Positions 31,099 to 40,377 of a stretch of 64,000 nucleotides of DNA are shown here, piece by piece. The notes under the pieces were generated by a model. It made no database searches. It had not been told where the DNA came from and saw nothing but the letters and a program-made list of their open reading frames with translations. Both the position numbers and the translations under genes were made by a program. Source of the stretch: Citreimonas salinaria (GTDB taxonomy: Bacteria > Pseudomonadota > Alphaproteobacteria > Rhodobacterales > Rhodobacteraceae); contig NZ_FNPF01000017.1 of NCBI RefSeq assembly GCF_900107235.1, positions 1-64,000 of the forward strand, given 5' to 3'. Each line of letters begins with the position of its first letter. The first letter of the stretch is position 1.

Positions 31099-32334
31099 TC
31101 AGGCTGCTTCGGCTTCGGTGGCGCCGATGGCGTGCAGATCCTGCGCAAGCTTGGCAATTTCCTTGCGCAGCGGGTTCTTCGGAGCGGCCTGCGCCAGCGG
31201 GGAGCCGTGGTCGCATGCCTGCGCGACAGCGTATCCGCCGTCTGGTAGCCTCAGATCCATCGCGATGCCGAGACTTTCGGCCATGCGCTTGACGCGCGAC
31301 CGGCCTTGCAGGTCGGTGAATTTCGGCGCGCGGTTGAGGACGAAGCGCAGCTTCTCGAAGGGCAGATCCTCGGCCTGCAATGCCCGCTTCAATCGCAGCG
31401 TGTTCTGGGCCGAGCGCATGTCGAGCTGGACGAGCGCGAAGAAGACCTGCGATTCCGTGAGCACGGTCTCGGTCCACTGAACGATGGTCGAGGGCATATC
31501 GACGACGACGAAGTCGAAATGCTCGCGCGCCATGTCCAGAAGTTTCTTCACGTCGTCCGGCGAGAGCATGTCGAGTGGCAGGATGTCCGGCGGCGCGGTC
31601 AGCACCTGGAACGACCCTTCGACGGTTTCGAGTGCCTGGCCGAAGCTTTCGCCGTCCATCGACTGGACGTCCGACAGGACCTCGAGCACCGCCTCTCGGC
31701 GGTCCAGGTCCAGGTAGGTCGCAACCGAACCGAATTGCAGGCCCAGATCCAGAAGGCAGACACGGGGGGGCTTGCCCGCGCTCTCGGTGAGCGAAAGCTC
31801 GTTGGCCAGGTTGACCGCCATGGTGGTCGCGCCGTTGCCGCCGGCCAATCCCTGCACCGCAATTAGCACACCGTCGCCGCCGCCCGACAGCGCGACGCTC
31901 TTGCCGCCGTGCGCCGCGCCGAGGGCAGGTGCCTGGGCCAATCGGTCGACGGCGGCAGCAAGTTCGCCTTCGGGCAGAGGGTAGGGCACGAACTCATCGG
32001 CACCCTGGCGTAGCAACTGGTGCAGCGACGCAGGCGTCACATCCTCGGCGATCAGCACGACCCTGACGCCGCGCGCCCGGGCCTGTGCGATGATGCTGCC
32101 CAGCCGGGCCAGGTCGGCTTCGTCCTGTGCGTCTATGGCAACGGCAACGAACTGAAGCTTGGCCGCCTCGGGTTGATCCAGGAACGCCGGTGCGTCGTCG
32201 AAGCCGAGGTCGCCCCAAGCCTCTCCAAGCAGCGACTCCATGTCCTCGATCAGCAGGTCGAAGGTCTGCACATCTCGGCTGATCGTGCAGGCGACAATCG
32301 GCGCCGCGTCCAGCTGGGAGGGTGTTCCCGTCAT
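31099..32334 (-). CDS. cpaE: CpaE/TadZ pilus-localisation ATPase-like protein
   Basis: 411 aa from the ATG at 32334. The N-terminal receiver-like domain spans about 10-130. The ParA/MinD-like domain has a deviant Walker A (GLAGGNGATTMAVNLANEL, lacking the usual Lys) and DFVVVDMPSTIVQWTE as Walker B region. TadZ directs Tad machinery to a cell position, often the pole. 14 bp upstream of tadA. Confidence 0.9.
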   Translation of the reverse strand: MTGTPSQLDAAPIVACTISRDVQTFDLLIEDMESLLGEAWGDLGFDDAPAFLDQPEAAKLQFVAVAIDAQDEADLARLGSIIAQARARGVRVVLIAEDVTPASLHQLLRQGADEFVPYPLPEGELAAAVDRLAQAPALGAAHGGKSVALSGGGDGVLIAVQGLAGGNGATTMAVNLANELSLTESAGKPPRVCLLDLGLQFGSVATYLDLDRREAVLEVLSDVQSMDGESFGQALETVEGSFQVLTAPPDILPLDMLSPDDVKKLLDMAREHFDFVVVDMPSTIVQWTETVLTESQVFFALVQLDMRSAQNTLRLKRALQAEDLPFEKLRFVLNRAPKFTDLQGRSRVKRMAESLGIAMDLRLPDGGYAVAQACDHGSPLAQAAPKNPLRKEIAKLAQDLHAIGATEAEAA

Positions 32335-32531
32335 TTTGCCTCGCGTTCCTTGCACTCGTGCGGTCCGGGCGGCGGGCGGATATCGGATGTACGAAGACCG
32401 CCACGGGCCGGATCGCGGCGCCGATTCGAGATCAGGCGCCTTGGTCCGTGGGGCCAATGTGGGCGGCAATCCGGGCAGGAATGGGGCTGAATTACCCCGA
32501 TTCTGGGAAAATGTTCACGCTGCGGGGAAAA

Positions 32532-33203
32532 TCACTCTGCGGCCGGCGCGGCGGATGGCGAACCCGTCAGCGTTGTTGGCGGTACAGCGGAGGCAACATA
32601 TCCGCGCCAGATCACCTCGGCGTATTGGCCGTTCAACACCCGGGGGTGATCGGCTACGAACCCCGAAACCTCGGTCACCGTGCGTCGGTTGCGGCGCTCG
32701 CGGCCCTCGGTCACGATCAGTGGCTGCTCCTCGCCGTAGGAGACGAGCGCTTCGAGCCGGGAGGTGCTGATGCCTTGCGCGGCCAGGTAGGCCACGACGG
32801 CCTGCGCCCGCCGCAGGCCCAGCCGGTAATTGTAATCCTCCGAACCGACCAGATCGGTGTGGCCGTAGACGCGGAACGTGACCTCGGGGAACTGGCGGAT
32901 GAACCGCGCCTGCTCTCGCAATGTCTGCCGGGCCTGATCGCTGAGTTGGGCACTGTTGAAGGCGAAGTTCACCACCGTTACGACCTCGTCGGCGAACCGG
33001 CGTGCCATGTCGTAGGTATACCGTTCCGCCCTTGTCATGGCCAGGTGGTTCGCCATCGTCGCGTTACCGAACTGCCCGCCGTCCAGTTGCGCCCCCGCTC
33101 CACGGTTGAACGAACCCTGCTCAGGTCCGCCGGTGCCGCAGGCTGCGACGGCGATCAGGGCGGCAAGCGCGGCAAAGGTGCGGGTCTTGGGCGCGGTGAG
33201 CAT
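32532..33203 (-). CDS. OmpA-family lipoprotein of Tad locus
   Basis: A 223-aa protein with lipobox AAC in ALIAVAACGTGG, a linker, and a C-terminal OmpA domain (VVNFAFNSAQLSDQARQTLR; FRVYGHTDLVGSEDYNYRLG; RRAQAVVAYLAAQGI; ERRNRRTVTE) that binds peptidoglycan. It probably anchors the secretin to the wall, in the position where other Tad loci have CpaD. It lies 3 bp after the secretin gene. The 197 bp between it and cpaE carry no ORF. Confidence 0.88.
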   Translation of the reverse strand: MLTAPKTRTFAALAALIAVAACGTGGPEQGSFNRGAGAQLDGGQFGNATMANHLAMTRAERYTYDMARRFADEVVTVVNFAFNSAQLSDQARQTLREQARFIRQFPEVTFRVYGHTDLVGSEDYNYRLGLRRAQAVVAYLAAQGISTSRLEALVSYGEEQPLIVTEGRERRNRRTVTEVSGFVADHPRVLNGQYAEVIWRGYVASAVPPTTLTGSPSAAPAAE

Positions 33204-33206
33204 CGG

Positions 33207-34610
33207 TCAGTCCATTACATAGCCGTAGGAGCCGCTGAAGTCCTGACGCGCGACCTCTCCGGCAGCGCCACGCGTCGGAGCGGACGAGCCGCCGGACACG
33301 CGGCCATACAGGAACAGGTCCCGTTCGGTCGGCGGGACGACGCGGTCTGTGGGCAGGGCCAGCGCTTCTCCGCGGGTGGGCGTCACCAGGTGCGGCGTGA
33401 CGATGATCACCAGTTCGGACTGCTCGCGCGCATAGTCGGCGCTTCGGAACAGCGCGCCAAGGATGGGGATGTCGCCCAGCCAAGGGACCTGCCCGCTGAC
33501 ATCACGGAAATCGTCCTGCAGCAAGCCCGCGATCGCGAAGCTTTCGCCGTCGCGCATCTCGACCGTGGTCGAGGTTTCGCGCCGACGGAACCCGTCGATG
33601 CGAATGTCGCCGATGTCGATGCCGTTGTTCGTGTCGATCGACGAGACCGCGGCCTTGAGTTCGAGGTTGATCAGGTCGCCGTCGACCACGCGCGGTATAA
33701 AGTTCAGCTCCACGCCGAACGGCTTGAACTCGACCGTCGTCGTATCGTCCGTCTGCGCCACGGGAACGGGATATTCGCCGCCGGCCAGGAACTTGGCTTC
33801 CTGTCCCGACAGGGCCGTCAGGTTCGGCTCGGCCAGAGTGCGCACGACGCCCTTGGATTCCAGCGCCTCGAGCAGGATGCCGACTTCGAGTCCCCCTGCG
33901 TCGAAGCCGAACAGCACGCCGCCCTCTATATCGCCGCCAGAAGGAGTGGGCGTGGCGAGCGATCCGGCGGCATTTCCGGTGCCCAGGTCAAGCGTACCGC
34001 CCAAGGCCGTGCCATTTGCGGCGATCGAGGCGCGGAGGCTCTTGGCGACCGAGCGCTGCATCTCCGCGAACCGGACCTTGAGCATGACCTGCTGAACACC
34101 GCCCACCGACATCAGGTTCGAAACCCGCTCCGGGGCGTAGCGCTGCGCCAGTTCCAGCGCGCGCTCCATCTTCAGCGTCGAGGATACGACGCCCGACAAC
34201 ACGATTCCGTCATTCGCGGTACGGACCTCGATCGTCTCGCCGGGCAGGATCTGTCCCAGGCGCTCCTTGAACTCGGCCACGTCGGCGGCGACGCGAACGT
34301 CGACGTTGGTGATCAGCTGCCCTTGGCCGTCCAGGATCGTCAGCGTCGTCGTGCCGGGGCTTTTGCCCAACACGTAAATGGATCGGTCAGACAGGGACGA
34401 AATGTCTGCGATAGCAGGGTTGGCGATAGAAAGCTCTGCGAAGGGAATGTCGCTCTCGACCACGACGGCTCGGTTCATCGGCACCGACAGCACGCTGTCC
34501 GTGCCGCTGCGGACGATGCGCAATGTGTCGGCCTGCGCCGATGGGGGCGGCAGCGCCACCCCTGCGGTGATCCCCATCAGGGCCGCCGCGATTAACCTGC
34601 CGATTGTCAT
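33207..34610 (-). CDS. cpaC: RcpA/CpaC outer-membrane secretin
   Basis: A 467-aa protein with a signal peptide (ending PSAQA), the N-terminal pilus-assembly domain (VVESDIPFAELSIANPAIAD; SIYVLGKSPGTTTLTILDGQ), a BON/N1-like region, and the secretin domain with C-terminal signature VPWLGDIPILGALFR. It forms the outer-membrane pore for Flp pili. The order cpaB-cpaC-ompA is standard for alphaproteobacterial Tad loci. Confidence 0.94.
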   Translation of the reverse strand: MTIGRLIAAALMGITAGVALPPPSAQADTLRIVRSGTDSVLSVPMNRAVVVESDIPFAELSIANPAIADISSLSDRSIYVLGKSPGTTTLTILDGQGQLITNVDVRVAADVAEFKERLGQILPGETIEVRTANDGIVLSGVVSSTLKMERALELAQRYAPERVSNLMSVGGVQQVMLKVRFAEMQRSVAKSLRASIAANGTALGGTLDLGTGNAAGSLATPTPSGGDIEGGVLFGFDAGGLEVGILLEALESKGVVRTLAEPNLTALSGQEAKFLAGGEYPVPVAQTDDTTTVEFKPFGVELNFIPRVVDGDLINLELKAAVSSIDTNNGIDIGDIRIDGFRRRETSTTVEMRDGESFAIAGLLQDDFRDVSGQVPWLGDIPILGALFRSADYAREQSELVIIVTPHLVTPTRGEALALPTDRVVPPTERDLFLYGRVSGGSSAPTRGAAGEVARQDFSGSYGYVMD

Positions 34611-34770
34611 CTGGCCCGCCTTTCGATCACGCCTCGCGTGCAGGTCTGCGCCCGCTTCGACGAAAACTATGGGCGGGTTGAAGAATTATTACAACGATCA
34701 ACCGTTTCCGCCGCGGGGTCGTTGTGGAGAACCCGCAACACAGAGTCCAATCCCGCGCGCGGCGCGTGGG

Positions 34771-35646
34771 TCAGTTGGTGCACGGGATGGGGGTATCGAT
34801 GACGTCACCGCCGCGGCGCGTCCGGATCGAGCATTGCTGCTCGAGCGGCTGTCGCGGGACCGGGGCCAGTGCGGTCTGGGTCTCCTCGACGATTCCGAGC
34901 AGGTCGCGTTCGTTGAACTCGATCGGGCCGGTTTCGGCCGTAGCGTCGTCGAGGCCGACCAGCGAAAGCGACATCCGGCCCGTCGACTGGGCCTGTGCAA
35001 GCGCGGCAACCTGCAGCGGCGTGGCTGCGACCGTGACGGTGCGCGCGATCGCGACCTCGCGGGTTTCAGTATTGGCCATCTGGTCGATGGCGATCAGGCG
35101 CACGGTGCTTTCGATTAGGCGGGTGACCTCGCCTTCCGGCATGCCGCCGTCGCGCGCCTGCGGTCGGCCGGTCCAGTAGATATCGACTAGGTCGCCGGGG
35201 CGCAGGAAACCGGACACGCCCGATGCCACGTCGACCTTGATGGCGAATGCGCGCTCGCCCGGGTTCAGGCGCGAGACCAGACCGGCGTCGCCGCCCGGCT
35301 CGCTGAGCTTGACCGCCAGCAGCGGTTCGTTCCGCTCGATCGCACGCAATACCACGCGCGGAGGCGCGCCGTCGGCCGCCACGGGGCGAGCCTCGTCGAA
35401 ATGACCTTCGGGCAGGATTGCGGTGGGGTAGTGCACTAGGACAACATCATCGGCGGTCACTGCCTCGCCGTACGCGAGCGGGCGCTTGGCGATGTAGATC
35501 TGGGTGGTGGCGATGCTTTCGTTGGTCTTCTGACGCTCGGCGGCAAGCGCGGCCTCATAGGTGCCGACGTAGTCCATCGCCATCTTCACGGCGAAGCCGG
35601 CCATGGCTAGGCCTGCGATCAGAACGAGTCCGAATACAAGTCGCAT
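34771..35646 (-). CDS. cpaB: RcpC/CpaB pilus assembly protein
   Basis: A 291-aa protein with an N-terminal membrane anchor (LVFGLVLIAGLAMAGFAV), a SAF domain (YIAKRPLAYGEAVTADDVVL) and an RcpC/CpaB domain (LNPGERAFAIKVD, LRPGDLVDIYWTG). It links the secretin to the inner-membrane machinery. It follows the pilin genes and lies 160 bp before cpaC. Confidence 0.9.
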   Translation of the reverse strand: MRLVFGLVLIAGLAMAGFAVKMAMDYVGTYEAALAAERQKTNESIATTQIYIAKRPLAYGEAVTADDVVLVHYPTAILPEGHFDEARPVAADGAPPRVVLRAIERNEPLLAVKLSEPGGDAGLVSRLNPGERAFAIKVDVASGVSGFLRPGDLVDIYWTGRPQARDGGMPEGEVTRLIESTVRLIAIDQMANTETREVAIARTVTVAATPLQVAALAQAQSTGRMSLSLVGLDDATAETGPIEFNERDLLGIVEETQTALAPVPRQPLEQQCSIRTRRGGDVIDTPIPCTN

Positions 35647-35755
35647 GTCTTGCCTCCATCAAGGGCGGTCCGGATCCAGGCAGGATCTGTCGGGTGCGCG
35701 CTCGGTCGGCGCAACTGGTCATCCCGGACGCCGTCGCCCGGAACGTCCCGGAACG

Positions 35756-35941
35756 TCACTGTCCGTAAGTGGGCATGTTCTGCATCGACGTTGCCGAAGC
35801 ATTCACGGCACTCATCGAGCTGGAGCCCATCAGGCTCATCACGGCGATCACGAAGGCCACGAGGGCTGCGCACAGAACGACCCAGTCGACTGTGACTGCG
35901 CCGTCTTCGGCGTGTGCAAATCTGTTGTTCCGCACCGTCAT
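35756..35941 (-). CDS. Flp-type pilin 2
   Basis: A 61-aa prepilin: a short charged leader (MTVRNNRFAHAEDG) with the cleavage Gly, then the hydrophobic helix AVTVDWVVLCAALVAFVIAV and a short polar tail. The GAVTVDWVVL core is the Rhodobacterales Flp variant. A Cys sits within the helix, unlike pilin 1. It is encoded 83 bp after pilin 1 and 109 bp before cpaB; it may be a minor pilin or a second major one. Confidence 0.87.
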   Translation of the reverse strand: MTVRNNRFAHAEDGAVTVDWVVLCAALVAFVIAVMSLMGSSSMSAVNASATSMQNMPTYGQ

Positions 35942-36024
35942 GTCACGCCTTCCTGGAGGGTCGGATGAAAAGGCCAGGCCGGAGGCGAGCTCCGACCTGG
36001 CCGAAATTCCGGCTGGGTCGGAGT

Positions 36025-36213
36025 CTACGCGCCGTCGTTCGGATCGTACGCGTCGACCTCGCCAGCGGCGTTGTTGATCATGTTGGTTGCACTCGTGCCG
36101 ATCGTGTCGAATGCGACGACGGCCAGGGCGACGATTGCTGCGGTCAGCACGACCCAGTCCACGGTGACTGCACCGTTTTCGTCTTTGCGGAAATTCTTGA
36201 TGAAGTTGAACAT
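36025..36213 (-). CDS. Flp-type pilin 1
   Basis: A 62-aa prepilin: leader MFNFIKNFRKDENG, then AVTVDWVVLTAAIVALAVVA and a polar tail ending DAYDPNDGA. The first gene of the Tad locus; CACGGAGAGAC-type purine-rich sequence precedes it. It should be cut by CpaA after Gly14 and form the Flp fibre. Promoter and leader lie in the 348 bp upstream. Confidence 0.9.
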   Translation of the reverse strand: MFNFIKNFRKDENGAVTVDWVVLTAAIVALAVVAFDTIGTSATNMINNAAGEVDAYDPNDGA

Positions 36214-36561
36214 GGTGTCTCTCCGTTGCGTTCGCTCTCTCTGACCGCGCCAGTCCGTCCCGGGCCTCTCTCACCTTGCCCTGTCCTGCTGCGGTATTGG
36301 GTCATATAGACGTTGGTTTGGGGCAAGAGTGTGGCTGGAATTGGCTCAATTCGGTGTTTCTCGGAGGCAGCCGCATTCACGCGACGTGTCCTTTTTCACC
36401 AATCCCCCAAGCTTCGGCCAATTTCTCCGCCGTAAATTTCTCCGCCGTAAAGAAGGGCAGCGGCCTTTCCGCCTGCGTCACATTTCGATTGCGGTTACCT
36501 TCTGGAGAAAGTTCGTGCCCTGTGCGAGCATGCCTGCAAATCCCACGGGGCTCGGAGTGGC
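36214..36561. promoter_or_regulatory. Divergent intergenic region between pilin and transglycosylase genes
   Basis: 348 bp without a convincing ORF. It should hold the Tad operon promoter (minus strand) and the promoter of the transglycosylase gene (plus strand). It is more AT-rich than its surroundings near 36290-36450. A perfect 15-bp tandem duplication at 36421-36450 is the only clear structure. No terminator or RNA gene recognised. Confidence 0.5.
36421..36450. repeat. Perfect 15-bp tandem duplication
   Basis: ATTTCTCCGCCGTAA occurs twice head-to-tail at 36421-36435 and 36436-36450, about 210 bp upstream of pilin 1. It could be a double regulator site or a slippage duplication; the period of 15 is not a full helical turn multiple. 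Confidence 0.6.
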
Positions 36562-37392
36562 ATGATATCGCGATTCACCCTGGCGCTGACATGCGCTCTG
36601 CTGGGCTCGTCACCCAGCACCCAGGCCGAGCAGGCGCCGGGAGATTTTTCCGCGCGGCGAGTCACGCCGCCGGCGCCCGACGTCCGCAAGCGGATCACCG
36701 TCCAGATCGCGCCGCGTGCCGAGCCCGCGATCCCGCCGCGCCCGACGCCGTCAGTACCCGTCACGCGCGCGATCGCGGCGCCGCCCGGTGCTTCGCCGGC
36801 CTCGCAGCATGCCTGGTTCTGGGAAGCCGTGTCGCCCCGGCTGGCTGACAGCGGGCCGGGTCGGCTCGAGCCCGCCTTGGCCGCACTGACCAAGGCCGCG
36901 CCGCGCGGTGGCGGGGTCGCTGCCCCGCGACTCGAGACGCTGCGTGCGATGGCGAAGGAACATGGTGCCCGCGTGATGCGCGCGACGGTCGGCACGCGGG
37001 TCTCGCCGGCGCTGGCTCTCGCCGTGATGGCGGTGGAGTCCGGGGGTCGTGCCGATGCGGTCAGCCGGGCGGGCGCCCAAGGGCTGATGCAGCTGATGCC
37101 CGCGACCGCGGCGCGCTTCGGTGTCTCGGATCCATTCGACGCCGATCAGAACGTGGCGGGAGGCGTGGCCTTCCTGAACTTGCTGGTAAGCATGTTCGAC
37201 GGCGACCCGATCCTGGTGCTCGCCGGCTACAACGCCGGCGAAAACTCGATCGCCGACAACGACGGCGTCCCGCCCTACGCCGAGACGCGCGACTACGTGC
37301 CCAAGGTGCTCGAGGCGTTCCGCACCGCGCGGGCGCTGTGCCTGACCCCGCCCGAGCTGATCTCGGACGGTTGCGTGTTCGTGCGGCCCTAG
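36562..37392 (+). CDS. Lytic transglycosylase (SLT family)
   Basis: A 276-aa protein with an N-terminal signal (MISRFTLALTCALLGSS to about 22), a Pro/Ala-rich linker, and a C-terminal SLT domain: catalytic Glu in MAVESGGRADAVS, then QGLMQLMPATAARFGV and VLAGYNAGENSI. It cleaves peptidoglycan between MurNAc and GlcNAc. Being divergent from the Tad pilins, it may open the wall for the pilus machine. Its stop overlaps the convergent gene at 37389. Confidence 0.9.
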   Translation: MISRFTLALTCALLGSSPSTQAEQAPGDFSARRVTPPAPDVRKRITVQIAPRAEPAIPPRPTPSVPVTRAIAAPPGASPASQHAWFWEAVSPRLADSGPGRLEPALAALTKAAPRGGGVAAPRLETLRAMAKEHGARVMRATVGTRVSPALALAVMAVESGGRADAVSRAGAQGLMQLMPATAARFGVSDPFDADQNVAGGVAFLNLLVSMFDGDPILVLAGYNAGENSIADNDGVPPYAETRDYVPKVLEAFRTARALCLTPPELISDGCVFVRP

Positions 37393-38813
37393 GCGCGGAG
37401 AACCGCGCCGGGATTCATAATCCCCGCGGGGTCCAGCGCGGCCTTGATCGCGCGCATCGCCGCCAGCTTGGTCGGGTCGCCGTATTTCTCCAGGTCCGAC
37501 ACCTTCAACCGGCCGATACCGTGTTCCGCACTGACCGAGCCATCGAATGAATGCACGAGATCGTGGACGCAGGTCTTGATCGCGTCGCGCCTGTCCTCGT
37601 GGTCGGAGCGCGTCTCGCCTGGCATGGGAAAGACGTTGTAGTGCAGATTTCCGTCGCCCAGATGGCCGAAGCAGTTGATGCGGAACCGGCCCAGAGCGGC
37701 AAGCGCCGGCCCCGCCTGCTCGATGAAGTCCGGGATCGCGCCAAGCGGGACAGCTATGTCGTGGCTGGAAATCGCGCCCACTTGGCGGTTGGCCTCCGGG
37801 ATGCGTTCGCGCAGCGCCCAGAACTCGGCCGACTGCGCTTCGGACTGCGCAATGAGCCCGTCATTCGTCAATCCGGCCTCGGTCGCTTCGACGAAAAGTG
37901 TCTCGAGCGCCTCGACCGGGTTCAGTCCGCGCCCCAGCCCCAGCTCGATCAGAACGCACCATTCCGGCGGCTCGCTCCAAGGCTGTCGTACCTCGGGCAG
38001 CGTTTCGCGCAGGAAATCTAAGCCCATTCGGTGCATGATCTCGAAGGCGCTGATGCCTTCGCCCACCTGGTCGCGCGCCAGTGCCAGTAGCGCAAGCGCC
38101 GCCTTGGGGTCGGGAACGATCAGCAGCGCGGTGCCGGTCGAGGCGGGGCGCGCGGACAGCTTCAGCACGGCGGCGGTAATGACGCCCAGCGTTCCCTCGG
38201 CGCCCAGCAGAAGGTGGCGCAGGTCATAGCCAGTGTTGTCCTTGCGCAGGCGCTTCAGCCCGTGCCAGACGCTGCCGTCGGGGAGCACCGCCTGGAGCCC
38301 GAGAACGAGATCGCGGGCGTTACCGTAACGCAGGACGTTCACTCCGCCGGCATTGGTGGACAGCAAGCCTCCGATCCGCGCCGAGCCTTCCGAGGCCAGC
38401 GACAGCGGAAACAGCCGGTCCACGCCGCGCGCCGCCGCCTGAATATCAGCCAGGATAGCGCCGGCTTCGACGATGGCGGTGTTTTCTTCCGGGCGGACCG
38501 CGCGGATCGCCGCCATACGCTCGGTGGACAGCAGCAGGGGCGCCGGACCATCGGACGCGATCTGGCCGCCCACCAAGCCGGTGCCGCCGCCATAGGGAAT
38601 GACCGGCACGCGCGCCTTTGTGCAGGCGCGCAGGATCGTCGCGACCTCGTCCACGGTGCGGGGCCGCGCCGACCACTGCGCCACGCCGCGCCACCGGCCA
38701 CGCGGCTCTTCGAGCTGGCCGGGTCGGGCAGGTTCCAGCGTGCCGTCGGGCAGGCGCGCGCGCAGGCGTTCGGCAAAGGCGTCGTCGGCGGGTAAGAGCG
38801 GATGATGCGTCAT
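37389..38813 (-). CDS. FAD-linked oxidase (GlcD/D-lactate dehydrogenase-like)
   Basis: A 474-aa flavoprotein. The FAD-binding type 4 domain has VIPYGGGTGLVGGQ and LFPLSLASEGSARIGGLLST. The C-terminal FAD-linked oxidase domain ends with CFGHLGDGNLHYNVF and SVSAEHGIGRLK, as in GlcD, LDHD and D-2-hydroxyglutarate dehydrogenases. It would oxidise a D-2-hydroxy acid to the 2-oxo acid. The substrate is not readable from sequence. A single gene, convergent with the transglycosylase. Confidence 0.88.
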   Translation of the reverse strand: MTHHPLLPADDAFAERLRARLPDGTLEPARPGQLEEPRGRWRGVAQWSARPRTVDEVATILRACTKARVPVIPYGGGTGLVGGQIASDGPAPLLLSTERMAAIRAVRPEENTAIVEAGAILADIQAAARGVDRLFPLSLASEGSARIGGLLSTNAGGVNVLRYGNARDLVLGLQAVLPDGSVWHGLKRLRKDNTGYDLRHLLLGAEGTLGVITAAVLKLSARPASTGTALLIVPDPKAALALLALARDQVGEGISAFEIMHRMGLDFLRETLPEVRQPWSEPPEWCVLIELGLGRGLNPVEALETLFVEATEAGLTNDGLIAQSEAQSAEFWALRERIPEANRQVGAISSHDIAVPLGAIPDFIEQAGPALAALGRFRINCFGHLGDGNLHYNVFPMPGETRSDHEDRRDAIKTCVHDLVHSFDGSVSAEHGIGRLKVSDLEKYGDPTKLAAMRAIKAALDPAGIMNPGAVLRA

Positions 38814-38851
38814 GCGCCAGACTTAGCCGCATTACGGGGCGAACCGAAAGG

Positions 38852-39673
38852 TCAGTCGCCGCGCAGCCATTCGGGGCGCAGCACCACCACCGTCGGCCGC
38901 GAAGGCAGGGTCCGCAGCGAGACGTCCATTGACGGCCCGTCGCGTCGCTCCACGGCGAAGGTGTCCGAGACGTCGGCCAGGAACCGGTCGAGCGCACGGT
39001 CCGAGAACCAGTGCATCGGGATCACCACCGAACTGCGCAGGCGGTCGACCACGCGGATCACCGTGTCCAGCGGCAGCGTATAGCCGCCATCGACCGGCAC
39101 CATCAGCACGTCCAGCCGGCCCAGTGCGGCGTATTGCGCATCGGTCGGCTCGTGGTGCAGGTGACCCAGGTGGCCGACGCACAGCCCCGCGACCTCGAAC
39201 ACGAAGATAGAGTTTCCTTCATCCTCGCGCCCGCCGAAGGCCGAGCGGATGTCGGTCGACACGTTGCGCACCAGCATCTCGTCGAGGTCCAGGTAGTGAT
39301 CCACCCCGGCGCCGTGGGTTTCGCCCCAGCCGGGCAGGATATGCGGGATGCGATTGTCGGGAGCGGTCGTCCAGTGCGTGGAATGCGCGTGGTTCATCGT
39401 CACCACGTCCGGCACCATCGCAGTATCGCCAATGAAGCCCGAATAGTCCGTGACCGCGTTCAGCCCGCCGGGCGTGCGGATCAGGAAAGAGGCATGCGTG
39501 ATGTAGTGGATGCGGACCGAGTGCTCCTCGACCGGCGCCGACCAGCTGGAGTGCTGCAGGTATTCCAGCCGCGGCGCGGCATCCGCCACGGCGATGCAAT
39601 GGCTTGGCTGGCGCGTCTGGGCGGCGGCACTGGTGGCCAAGGCGAGGATCAGGGCGAGGGCGAGACGGATCAT
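38852..39673 (-). CDS. Secreted MBL-fold (UlaG-like) metallohydrolase
   Basis: 273 aa from the ATG at 39673; signal peptide MIRLALALILALATSAAAQ. Metallo-beta-lactamase fold: VRIHYITHASFLIRT, the metal motif VVTMNHAHSTHW (HxHxxH, with no Asp at the usual place), VGHLGHLHHEPT, and VIPMHWFSDR near the end. It resembles the UlaG-like/L-ascorbate-6-phosphate lactonase branch. Periplasmic; substrate unknown. Confidence 0.82.
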   Translation of the reverse strand: MIRLALALILALATSAAAQTRQPSHCIAVADAAPRLEYLQHSSWSAPVEEHSVRIHYITHASFLIRTPGGLNAVTDYSGFIGDTAMVPDVVTMNHAHSTHWTTAPDNRIPHILPGWGETHGAGVDHYLDLDEMLVRNVSTDIRSAFGGREDEGNSIFVFEVAGLCVGHLGHLHHEPTDAQYAALGRLDVLMVPVDGGYTLPLDTVIRVVDRLRSSVVIPMHWFSDRALDRFLADVSDTFAVERRDGPSMDVSLRTLPSRPTVVVLRPEWLRGD

Positions 39674-39792
39674 CGGCAGCTCCGTGTTGAGGCTTGACCC
39701 TACGGTAGATCGGAATGGCCTCGCGCCATAATCACGGTTGCGCAAGCGCGCCGCCAAAAGTCTGAGATGCCCGTTTCGCAGGCAGCGGGCGC

Positions 39793-40377
39793 CTATCCGG
39801 TTTCGGTGCGCCCGCGCCGATCCGACCGAAGCGCTGCGTAAAGAACATGCGTCCGCCAGCGCCCGTCGATCTGTAGGTAGCTTTGCGCCACGCCTTCGTA
39901 CTTGAACCCCGACCGCTCAAGCAGCCCGCGCGAGGCGACGTTCTCGGGCAGGCAGGCTGCTTCGAGCCGCGACAGGTCCATGCGGCCGAAGGCGTGGTGG
40001 ACCATCGCGGCAATCGCCTCGGACATGAAACCCATGCGCGCGAACGGCGCGCCGACCCAGTAGCCCAGCGTGCCAGCTTGCGCGGGGCCGCGGCGGATGT
40101 TGTCCAGGGTGATCGCGCCGACGATCTCGTCGGTATCGCGGCGCACCAGGAACAACGGCAGCGCGGTTCCTGCGCCGATCGACCGCGATGCCCAGTAGAC
40201 ACGGTTCGTGAAGGCCCGCCGGGTCAGGTGATCCTCGGCCCAGGCGGGCTCCCACGGGGTCAGGAAATCGCGGCTGTTCTGCCGCAGGCGCGACCACGGA
40301 GTGAAATCGGAATGCACGGGCGGGCGCAGGGTCAGCCGCTCGGTCTCGAGCGTCAGCTTGCGCCGCAGGATCAGCAT
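39793..40377 (-). CDS. GNAT acetyltransferase (RimJ-like)
   Basis: A 194-aa protein. ETERLTLRPP start, ITLDNIRRGPAQAGTLGYWV, GAPFARMGFMSEAIAAMVHH, and LEAACLPENVASRGLLERSG followed by YEGVAQSY are the RimJ/RimL pattern (ribosomal-protein N-acetyltransferase-like). Its start overlaps the stop of the M16 peptidase gene by one base. It could acetylate a ribosomal protein or another amine. Confidence 0.86.
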   Translation of the reverse strand: MLILRRKLTLETERLTLRPPVHSDFTPWSRLRQNSRDFLTPWEPAWAEDHLTRRAFTNRVYWASRSIGAGTALPLFLVRRDTDEIVGAITLDNIRRGPAQAGTLGYWVGAPFARMGFMSEAIAAMVHHAFGRMDLSRLEAACLPENVASRGLLERSGFKYEGVAQSYLQIDGRWRTHVLYAALRSDRRGRTETG

